A stretch of 64,000 bases of DNA from positions 12,470 through 76,469 of the forward strand of contig DAOSDL010000023.1 in assembly GCA_035362335.1 (NCBI GenBank), written 5' to 3'. A program made the position numbers and the translations under genes. Origin of the DNA: JAOSJT01 sp035362335. Lineage in GTDB: Bacteria > Bacteroidota > Ignavibacteria > SZUA-365. The notes below the pieces were generated by a model. That model made no database searches. It had not been told where the DNA came from and was given only the letters and a program-made list of their open reading frames with translations. Each line of letters opens with the position of its first letter. The first letter of the stretch is position 1. Of this stretch, positions 34,169 through 40,980 are shown in pieces.

Positions 34169-34600
34169 AGGACTCCGCTTTTACGGTACATCATTGAACA
34201 GTTTCTCCTCCCCGATCGGGTCGGGGGGATTTTTAAAGGTAAGGCATCAATCCATACGAGGCAACCCTTGCGCCGATTTCGTGCCAGCGCCGCACAGGCC
34301 CCCATACATTGCCCCGAAGCGCTCCCACCCTCACGACACCCGCTCCACAGGCCCTCGCGCGCATTGTCGGCATCGCGCCAGCCGGAAAAATCCCCTTCCG
34401 AACGCCCCTGCTCAGTTGCCGAATTCCCGACGCTTGTGCCATGATTGCCTCGAATGCGCGATATTATCTGCATTCGACGAAACCCTCCGTGCCCTCCGTG
34501 TTGGCGCGGCCCTCCGTGTTCTCTGTGCCGGCCAAGCCCCGTGTTTTGCCCCATGTTCGCGCCGCAGCTATGTTGCAGTATCACTTCGATGGATGCAATC
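34169..34600. repeat. Spacer with CTCCGTG-type repeat (family B, copy 3) and a small hairpin
   Basis: No gene is apparent. A CCCCGA/TCGGGG hairpin followed by GGATTTTT lies near 34210-34233. The block CCCTCCGTGCCCTCCGTG ... CCCTCCGTGTTCTCTGTG at 34483-34550 belongs to the dispersed family seen at 2.4, 27.9 and 63.8 kb. The rest is the leader of the AI-2E gene. Confidence 0.55.
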
Positions 34601-35650
34601 ATGACGAACAAGGAACAGAACGTTTCCACGGTGTTTCTCGGAATACTCACGCTGATCGCGCTGGGTACGGTGCTGGTACTCATGAAGTCGGTGCTGCTGC
34701 CGCTGGTGCTGGCGGTGTTCCTGTCCTACATCTTCAAACCCATCGTGCTGTATCTGCGAAGCAAGCGCGTGCCGAATGTGATCGCGCTGCTGGTGGTGTT
34801 TCTGTTCATTTCCGGCCTGTTCTTCGGACTGGGCAGCATCATCTACTCCAGCGTGGCCACTTTTGTCCGCGAAGTGCCCAAATATCAGGACCGCCTCGCC
34901 GTGCTCCTGACCAACAGCAGCGCCTGGTTGCAGCACACGGCCGGACAACTCGGCTTCGATGTCACCGGCATGTCTCCGGCGGATGTGATCGACGTAGGCT
35001 CGGTCGGGGCCTTTGTCACCAGCAGCGCGGGCTCCTTCCTGACGCTGCTGAGCGATTTTTTCGTTGTGATACTGCTGATGTTCTTTATTCTCGCGGGAAG
35101 CGGTACGCTGGCGGGCAAGGTGGAGCAGGCCTTGGCCGAGCGCCACTCTCAAGCCGTGGCCGCGATGATTCGCACCATTGATGTGAAAGTGCGCCAGTAC
35201 CTGATCGCGAAAACGCTGATCAGTCTTGCCACAGGAGCGCTCACCACCGTGACCTTGCTCATCCTGGGTGTGGATTTCGCCTTGCTCTGGGGCTTCCTCA
35301 CCTTCCTGCTCAATTTCATTCCGAATATCGGATCGATCGTGGCGGTGTTTTTTCCCCTGCTGTTTTCGCTGCTGCAATTCGACACGCTCGCCACTCCGCT
35401 GCTGGTGCTGGTGATCCTGGTGGTGATGCAGAATCTGATGGGCAATGTGATAGAACCGAAGCTCATGGCCTTCAGCCTCGATCTCAGTCCGCTGCTGGTG
35501 CTTATCGCCTTGCTGCTCTGGGGTTGGCTCTGGGGGATCTGGGGCATGATACTCTCCGTCCCCATCATGTCCACCATTAAAATCGTGTGCGAGAATATCG
35601 ACGGGCTCAAACCCATCGCCGTGCTCATGAGCGGAGGCAAAACCCGCTGA
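34601..35650 (+). CDS. AI-2E family transporter (TqsA/YdiK/PerM-like)
   Basis: The protein is 349 aa. The ATG at 34601 (MTNKEQN) or the one at 34589 may be used; neither has a strong ribosome site. It has about eight membrane helices. The family block ALLWGFLTFLLNFIPNIGSIVAVFFPLLFSL and the closing WGIWGMILSVPIMSTIKIVCEN are clear. Members export small molecules or act in Na+/H+ exchange; the substrate is not known here. The gene is convergent with hsp20. Confidence 0.88.
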   Translation: MTNKEQNVSTVFLGILTLIALGTVLVLMKSVLLPLVLAVFLSYIFKPIVLYLRSKRVPNVIALLVVFLFISGLFFGLGSIIYSSVATFVREVPKYQDRLAVLLTNSSAWLQHTAGQLGFDVTGMSPADVIDVGSVGAFVTSSAGSFLTLLSDFFVVILLMFFILAGSGTLAGKVEQALAERHSQAVAAMIRTIDVKVRQYLIAKTLISLATGALTTVTLLILGVDFALLWGFLTFLLNFIPNIGSIVAVFFPLLFSLLQFDTLATPLLVLVILVVMQNLMGNVIEPKLMAFSLDLSPLLVLIALLLWGWLWGIWGMILSVPIMSTIKIVCENIDGLKPIAVLMSGGKTR

Positions 35651-35707
35651 GCACGAGCTGGCTCGAACGCGTTCGAGCCGCATAGACGCGGACGGCGGCG
35701 ACAGCAA

Positions 35708-35739
35708 CAAAAACGGGCGCCCGCTATGCCGGACGCCCG
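35708..35739 (-). terminator. Terminator of hsp20
   Basis: A GC-rich stem (CGGGCG/CGCCCG with further pairing inside) is followed on the minus strand by TTTTTG. It lies 27 bp after the hsp20 stop. Confidence 0.65.
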
Positions 35740-35765
35740 CGAGGGTAATGTGCGAAAGTGTTGCT

Positions 35766-36206
35766 TTACGAGATGGTGATCTGCTTCGGCTTCACTTCCT
35801 CGGCCTTGGGCACGGCAATGGTGAGTACACCATCCTTGTAATTGGCGCTGATCTTGTCCGCGTTGACCATGGTCGGGAAGTTGAAGGAGCGGTAGAATTT
35901 CCCGTACACACGCTCCACGCGGTGGCAGGTGGCTTCCTTGCTCTCCTCCACCGCCTTGCGCTCGCCGCTGATCTTCAGCGTGTTGTCGGCAAAGTTCATC
36001 TTGATGTCCTCCTTCTTCAGACCGGGGAGATCGAAGGTCAAGGTGTACACGTCGCTGTCTTCGACAATATCCACCGTCGGGCTCCACACCGCCGACTCGT
36101 AATCCTCGTCGCGCGTGGGCTTGGGGGTGAAACCGGAAAACACGCGGTTCATTTCGCGCTGCAAGTTCATCAGATCGTTTACCGGGTTCCAGCGGGTGAT
36201 TGTCAT
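35766..36206 (-). CDS. Hsp20/alpha-crystallin small heat shock protein
   Basis: The protein is 146 aa. It begins MTITRWNPVNDLMNLQREMNRVF and has the alpha-crystallin domain (about 40-135) with YTLTFDLPGLKKEDIKMNFADNTLKISGER, YGKFYRSFNFP and the conserved A-x-x-x-G-V-L motif (ANYKDGVLTIAVPK). A C-terminal IxI-type tail (QITIS) is present. It is a holdase that keeps unfolding proteins soluble for Hsp70/ClpB. It is divergent from the dnaJ-like gene across a 290-bp regulatory region. Confidence 0.95.
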   Translation of the reverse strand: MTITRWNPVNDLMNLQREMNRVFSGFTPKPTRDEDYESAVWSPTVDIVEDSDVYTLTFDLPGLKKEDIKMNFADNTLKISGERKAVEESKEATCHRVERVYGKFYRSFNFPTMVNADKISANYKDGVLTIAVPKAEEVKPKQITIS

Positions 36207-36264
36207 GGCGTTTCCTCCTGTAATGGCGTTGGTTGAAATCGTTTGTTCAGTTGCCCAAGTAGAA

Positions 36265-36279
36265 TCACAAGCCGTGCCA
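36265..36279 (-). promoter_or_regulatory. Sigma54-like promoter candidate for hsp20
   Basis: On the minus strand TGGCACG-GCTT-GTGA matches the sigma54 -24 box exactly (TGGCACG). It has G but not C of the -12 GC (GTGA instead of TTGC), with the correct 10-bp spacing after GG. It lies about 60 bp before the ATG. The -12 mismatch makes this tentative. Confidence 0.3.
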
Positions 36280-36290
36280 ATGATATTTTT

Positions 36291-36312
36291 GCGCCGTTAT
36301 GACATGTCGTCA
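36291..36312. repeat. Operator-like element, copy 1 (GCGCCGTT and GACATGTCGTCA)
   Basis: GCGCCGTT (36291-36298) is followed by GACATGTCGTCA (36301-36312), which includes the inverted repeat TGAC-N5-GTCA. Both words recur at 36363-36397 in the same intergenic region. Confidence 0.5.
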
Positions 36313-36362
36313 CGCCAATTTGTCATTTTTCAAAAATTCAACCTGCCCCACATGAAGTCGAT

Positions 36363-36397
36363 GCGCCGTTCTGGCAGATGGATGCGACATTTCGTCA
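36363..36397. repeat. Operator-like element, copy 2 (GCGCCGTT and GACATTTCGTCA)
   Basis: GCGCCGTT (36363-36370) and GACATTTCGTCA (36386-36397) repeat the upstream element with one mismatch in the 12-mer. The spacing between the two words is larger than in copy 1. Confidence 0.5.
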
Positions 36398-36421
36398 TCC
36401 AATCCTGTGTTTTTCTATTCA

Positions 36422-36436
36422 TGGTATGAAAATTGA
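36422..36436 (+). promoter_or_regulatory. Sigma54-like promoter candidate for the dnaJ-like gene
   Basis: TGGTATG-AAAA-TTGA has the GG of the -24 box and TTG of the -12 box at the right spacing, but A instead of C at the last position. It lies 64 bp before the ATG. Confidence 0.28.
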
Positions 36437-36499
36437 TTCCATCCACCTCATCCATCACAGGGCGACGGAAGCGCGTCGAAGGTGACGGAGGAAAGAAAC

Positions 36500-37243
36500 A
36501 TGCAGCAGAAGAACTACTATGACATACTCGGTGTGAGCGAAGGCGCCTCGCAGGAAGAAATCAAGCAGGCCTATCGCAAGCTCGCAAAGGAGTGGCATCC
36601 CGATCGTCGGCAGGGTGATGTCAGCGCCGAATCCCGCTTCAAGGATATCGGCGAGGCCTACGAGGTGCTGGGCGATGCGGAGAAGCGCAGACGCTACGAC
36701 GAGCTGCGGCGTTACGGCACGGGACAGGCGCGCGAGTCGATGTCCTACGACGACTTTCTCCATCGCTTCGGGGGCTTTTCGTCGGAGAACAAGCGGGACT
36801 TCACCTGGGGCTTCGATACCGGCAGTCTCGAGGATATTTTCGCAAATCTGTTCCAGGGCCGCAGCAAGCGCAAAGCCCGGGGCGCACGGGCGCAGTCCTC
36901 CGCCGGCAACCGTCCCACGGCGGCTCGCGATGAGCAGGAGCACGCCACCGAGGATCCCTTTTTCAAGCGCAAGGGCAACGACGCGTATGTGGACATTCCC
37001 ATCAACATTGCCCAGGCCGTGCTCGGATCCACCATACGCGTACGCACGCCCGAGGGCAAACGCGTGAACGTGCGCATTCCCGCCGGCACGCAAGCGGAGC
37101 AGGTTCTCCGCCTGCGCGGCCTGGGCTTCGATGGGGCGGGCGATTTGTACATTCGCACACATTTGCGTGTGCCGACCACGCTCACAGACGAACAACGACA
37201 GCTGATGGAGGATTTCGCCACCGCCTGCGGGATGAAGCACTGA
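36500..37243 (+). CDS. DnaJ/CbpA-type Hsp40 co-chaperone
   Basis: The protein is 247 aa from the ATG at 36500, which has a GGAGGAAAG ribosome site; an in-frame start at 36482 overlaps that site. The J domain (residues 4-70) has YYDILGVSEGASQEEIKQAYRKLAKEWHPDR, including the HPD motif that stimulates Hsp70 ATPase. A linker rich in Gly, Phe and basic residues follows, with no CxxCxGxG zinc repeats. A single C-terminal substrate-binding region (about 155-240, DAYVDIPINIAQAVLGSTIRVRTPEGKRVNVRIPAGTQ) completes it. It is shorter than CbpA. It is divergent from hsp20 and upstream of clpB, a natural disaggregation set. Confidence 0.92.
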   Translation: MQQKNYYDILGVSEGASQEEIKQAYRKLAKEWHPDRRQGDVSAESRFKDIGEAYEVLGDAEKRRRYDELRRYGTGQARESMSYDDFLHRFGGFSSENKRDFTWGFDTGSLEDIFANLFQGRSKRKARGARAQSSAGNRPTAARDEQEHATEDPFFKRKGNDAYVDIPINIAQAVLGSTIRVRTPEGKRVNVRIPAGTQAEQVLRLRGLGFDGAGDLYIRTHLRVPTTLTDEQRQLMEDFATACGMKH

Positions 37244-37627
37244 GCCGCGTCGCATGCGAGGGTGAAGCAAAAAGGAGAAATGCATTCGCGGTGTATCGAG
37301 CGGCCGCAGGCATGGCGGCAGGGTGAAAAGGCGAAATGGTACAATGGATGCCGCCTGCTCTGAAAATAGTCTCGCTGCCAGCATCATGCGCTTCTGCGCG
37401 GTAATGAGTTGAGTGAAGTGTGAAGAGTAAAGAGTAAAGTTTGACAGGGGCGGGAGTCGTGTGGGTCGGCTGAAAACGTCTTCCGTGATTTTCGGACTCT
37501 TCACTCTTTACTCTTCACTCTTTACCCGGGTATCTCGTGGACTTCCACGATCCATCTGTGCTAATCTGTGTGAAATCTGTGCAATCTGTGGTTTTAAAAC
37601 TCTGAAATGAAGTAAGGAATAGACGAT
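37244..37627. repeat. Spacer with intergenic repeat family A, copy 1
   Basis: No gene is apparent. From about 37358 the spacer carries CTCTGAAAATAGTCTCGCTG, then GCATCATGCGCTTCTGCGCG. This is followed by inverted GAGTAAAGAGT and ACTCTTTACTC tracts, and CATCTGTGCTAATCTGTGTG with GTGCAATCTGTGGTTTTAAA. It ends in AACTCTGAAATG near 37608. The same order occurs at 47912-48190, and parts occur at 63911-64000. Confidence 0.8.
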
Positions 37628-40252
37628 ATGCGATTGGATCAATTCACCGTCAAGGCACAAGAAGCCATCACCGCCGCGCAGGCACTGGCGCAGCGCTACG
37701 GACATCAGCAGCTCGAAGCCATGCACGTGCTCTCCGCGCTGATGGAAGACAGCGAGGGCATTCCCGTGGCCGTCCTGCGCAAAGTGGGCGGCAATGTGGA
37801 CGCACTGCGCGCGCAGGTGGATCGCGAACTGCGCGGTAAACCCGTGGTGCAGGGTGGAGACGGCGTGTATATCGCCGCGGCGCTTGAACAGGTGTTGCGC
37901 AAAGCCGAAGAGGAAATGCGTGCGCTGCGCGATGAGTACATCAGTACCGAGCATGTACTGCTCGCCCTTCCCGCGGATCGCGATGCCGGGCGAATACTTG
38001 CGGAGCAGGGCGTGAAGCGCGACAGCATACTGCGGGCGCTCAAGGATGTGCGCGGCGCGCAGCGCGCCACCACGCCCAATGCCGAAGAAAGCTATCAGGC
38101 GCTGAAGCGCTTCGGACGCGATCTCACCGATTTCGCGCGACGCGGGAAACTCGATCCCGTTATCGGCCGCGACGAAGAAATTCGCCGCAGCATTCAGGTG
38201 CTGTCGCGCCGCACCAAGAACAACCCCGTGCTGGTTGGCGATCCCGGCGTGGGCAAAACCGCCCTCGTCGAAGGCATAGCCCAGCGCATCGCCTCGGGCG
38301 ATGTGCCCGAGGGATTGAAAAATAAAACCGTGTTTCAGCTCGATATGGGCGCGCTCATCGCCGGGGCGAAGTTCCGCGGCGAATTCGAGGAACGCCTCAA
38401 GGCCGTGCTGCGCGAAGTGGCCGAGTCCGAGGGCGCCATCATCCTGTTCGTGGACGAACTACACACCATCGTCGGCGCGGGCGCGGCCGAAGGTGCTGTG
38501 GACGCGGGAAACATGCTCAAACCCTTGCTGGCGCGCGGAGAGTTGCGCATGATCGGCGCCACCACGCTTGACGAGTACCGCAAATACATCGAAAAGGACA
38601 AGGCACTGGAGCGCCGCTTCCAGCCCGTACTCGTGGACGAACCCTCGGTGGAGGACACCATTTCCATACTGCGTGGACTGAAGGAAAAGTACGAGCTGCA
38701 CCACGGCGTGCGCATCGCCGACAGCGCCATCATCGCGGCGGCCACACTCTCGCAGCGCTACATCGCCGATCGCTTCCTCCCGGACAAGGCCATCGATCTC
38801 ATCGACGAATCGGCGGCGCGGTTGCGCACGGTGATCGATTCCATGCCCGAGGATATGGACGAAATCGACCGACGCATCAAACAGCTCGAAATCGAGGCCG
38901 TGGCATTGGGCAAGGAAAGCGACGACCCCTCGCGCGAGCGCCTCGCCGCCATTGCCGCCGAGTTGTCCAATCTCAAGGAGGAATACGCCGCCCTCAGCGC
39001 CCGCTGGCAGCTCGAAAAGGATTTGATCCGCGAACTGCGCGGCAGCAAGGAAGCGGTGGAAGTGGCGCGCTTCGAAGCCGAGAAAGCCGAACGCGACGGC
39101 GACTACAACCGCGCGGCGGAACTCAAGTACGGCACATTGATCGAACTGGAACGCCAGCAAAAGGATCTCGAAGCGCGTCTCGAGGAATTCCAGGCCACGG
39201 GGTCCATGCTCAAGCAAGTCGTGACAGAGGAAGACATCGCCGATGTGGTGTCGCGCTGGACGGGCATTCCCGTCTCGCGCATGCTCGAAAGCGAACGCGA
39301 GAAAATCCTGCACATGCCCGAACGGCTGCGCCTGCGTGTGGTGGGACAGGACGAAGCCGTGGCCGCGGTATCGGACGCGGTGCTGCGCGCTCGTGCCGGC
39401 ATGAGCGATGAACGGCGACCCATTGGCTCCTTCATTTTCCTCGGTCCCACAGGCGTGGGAAAAACCGAACTGGCGCGCGCGCTGGCCGAGTTCCTCTTCG
39501 ACGACGAGCATGCGGTGCTGCGCATCGATATGAGCGAGTACATGGAGCAGTTCAATGTGAGCCGGCTGATCGGCGCACCGCCGGGATACGTTGGTTACGA
39601 GGAGGGCGGACAGCTTACTGAAGCCGTGCGTCGCCGTCCCTACAGCGTGGTCCTGCTCGACGAAATCGAGAAGGCGCATCCGGAGGTGTTCAACATCCTG
39701 TTGCAGGTGCTCGACGATGGCCGCCTTACCGACAGCAAAGGCCATGTGGTGAATTTCAAAAACACCATCATCATCATGACCTCCAATCTGGGCGCGGAAA
39801 ACATCATGGAACGCTTCTCCGGCGCTACCGCGGGCAGCATGGACGACGTGTATGAAAGCACGCGCCGCGATGTGCTGCAGTTGCTGCGCCATCGCCTGCG
39901 CCCCGAATTCCTCAACCGCGTGGATGAAGTGCTCGTGTTCCGTCCGCTTTCACGCGGCGATTTGCATCGCATCGTGGAAGTGCAATTCGAGCGCATGATT
40001 CAGGACAATCTCCAGCGGCAGGGCCTGGATGGCGCGTTGACGGCCCGGGCGAAGGACTGGCTGGCCGAGCAGGGATACGATCCGGCCTTCGGGGCGCGTC
40101 CGCTCAAGCGCCTGATGCTCAAGGAGATAGTGAATGCGCTCAGTACGCGCATCCTGCGCGGCGAATTGCCACGCGGCGCATTTGTGCGCATCGATGCCGA
40201 CGAACATGGTTTGACATTTTCCGTGGAACAGCGCGAACGCGCAACGGTGTGA
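37628..40252 (+). CDS. clpB: ClpB disaggregase (Hsp104 family)
   Basis: The protein is 874 aa, full length. The N-terminal Clp repeat domain spans about 1-145. NBD1 has Walker A GDPGVGKT (about 204-211) and Walker B ILFVDELHT. The coiled-coil M domain lies at about 400-530 (the EIDRRIKQLEIEAVALGKE region to ELERQQKDLEARLEEF). NBD2 has Walker A GPTGVGKT (about 605-612), the pore loop GYVGYEEGG and Walker B VVLLDEIEKAH. The M domain separates ClpB from ClpA/ClpC. It resolubilises aggregates with DnaK/DnaJ; small heat shock protein and DnaJ genes lie just upstream, though dnaK itself is not in the window. Confidence 0.97.
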   Translation: MRLDQFTVKAQEAITAAQALAQRYGHQQLEAMHVLSALMEDSEGIPVAVLRKVGGNVDALRAQVDRELRGKPVVQGGDGVYIAAALEQVLRKAEEEMRALRDEYISTEHVLLALPADRDAGRILAEQGVKRDSILRALKDVRGAQRATTPNAEESYQALKRFGRDLTDFARRGKLDPVIGRDEEIRRSIQVLSRRTKNNPVLVGDPGVGKTALVEGIAQRIASGDVPEGLKNKTVFQLDMGALIAGAKFRGEFEERLKAVLREVAESEGAIILFVDELHTIVGAGAAEGAVDAGNMLKPLLARGELRMIGATTLDEYRKYIEKDKALERRFQPVLVDEPSVEDTISILRGLKEKYELHHGVRIADSAIIAAATLSQRYIADRFLPDKAIDLIDESAARLRTVIDSMPEDMDEIDRRIKQLEIEAVALGKESDDPSRERLAAIAAELSNLKEEYAALSARWQLEKDLIRELRGSKEAVEVARFEAEKAERDGDYNRAAELKYGTLIELERQQKDLEARLEEFQATGSMLKQVVTEEDIADVVSRWTGIPVSRMLESEREKILHMPERLRLRVVGQDEAVAAVSDAVLRARAGMSDERRPIGSFIFLGPTGVGKTELARALAEFLFDDEHAVLRIDMSEYMEQFNVSRLIGAPPGYVGYEEGGQLTEAVRRRPYSVVLLDEIEKAHPEVFNILLQVLDDGRLTDSKGHVVNFKNTIIIMTSNLGAENIMERFSGATAGSMDDVYESTRRDVLQLLRHRLRPEFLNRVDEVLVFRPLSRGDLHRIVEVQFERMIQDNLQRQGLDGALTARAKDWLAEQGYDPAFGARPLKRLMLKEIVNALSTRILRGELPRGAFVRIDADEHGLTFSVEQRERATV

Positions 40253-40261
40253 CGCCTCCTT

Positions 40262-40289
40262 GCCCGCTCCGCAATCCGGCGGGGCGGGC
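40262..40289. terminator. GC-rich hairpin between clpB and the convergent SUI1 gene
   Basis: An 11-bp stem with one G-T pair (GCCCGCTCCGC/GCGGGGCGGGC) and a 6-nt loop lies between the two stop codons. There is no T-tract. Confidence 0.45.
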
Positions 40290-40308
40290 GTTGGGGCGCT
40301 GCCGAAGC

Positions 40309-40683
40309 TCAGGCGACTCCCGTCACCTTGAATCCCAAGGCGCGGAAATACGCGGCGGCCGTGCTGCGGTGATCGCCTTGCAGTTCAATAGTCTCGTCTT
40401 TCACCGTGCCGCCGCTGCCGCAGCGCGTTTTGAGTTCACGCGCGAAGCGCTGCAAATCCTCTTCCGTGTGAAAAAATCCGGCAATAACCGTCACGCCCTT
40501 GCCCTTTCTCCCCTTTTTCTCGAGCTGAATATGCAGCTTGCTCAACGCCAGCGCACGGTCGCGCGCGCCAGCCGCAGGCGTGCTTGGATTGGCGGACGCT
40601 GTGCTGTCGGTCGCTGCCTCGTCGGATGAGGAAGAGGGAAAGAGTTTGGCCAGATCGGCGAGATCCTTGACGCGCGTATTCAT
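40309..40683 (-). CDS. SUI1/YciH family translation initiation factor-like protein
   Basis: The protein is about 124 aa from the ATG at 40683 (MNTRVKDLADLAKLF). The eIF1/SUI1 fold covers the C-terminal 80 residues: LHIQLEKKGRKGKGVTVIAGF, LQRFARELKTRCGSGGTVKDETIELQGDH and AAAYFRALGFKVTG. The N-terminal 40 residues are a Ser/Ala/Thr-rich, probably disordered extension. Bacterial YciH is thought to affect initiation fidelity. It is convergent with clpB. Confidence 0.9.
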   Translation of the reverse strand: MNTRVKDLADLAKLFPSSSSDEAATDSTASANPSTPAAGARDRALALSKLHIQLEKKGRKGKGVTVIAGFFHTEEDLQRFARELKTRCGSGGTVKDETIELQGDHRSTAAAYFRALGFKVTGVA

Positions 40684-40980
40684 CGCATTCTCCGTGCGGC
40701 GTGGGACATGCTGCATGCTAATGTACGGCAATCCCGCTTTTTCACGCAGTGTTTCGCGGCAGGGCGCACAGTACGCCGCACATGCAAATCACACGCGACG
40801 GCAACGCGATGCTAACAGAGCGCCGCCATATTGAAGCACCCTTCCTTCAAGAGCGAAAAGGAGAGGGGCGGTGTTCAATCAGTGTGTCCTTCCCCCGCGG
40901 TTCCCACCTCCGCACATCGCCCCTCATTTTTACCCTGATCACATCCTGCCTGTGTCGACGCATTTCCGTAGATTCGCAGC

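Noticed and set aside
37244..37627. Possible CRISPR-like array in the ATCTGTG repeats
   Set aside because: Repeat words are short, degenerate and without regular unique spacers; no cas genes are present.
38459..39892. 477-codon open frame antisense to clpB
   Set aside because: The ClpB reading is unambiguous over the whole length; the antisense frame is a GC-bias artefact.
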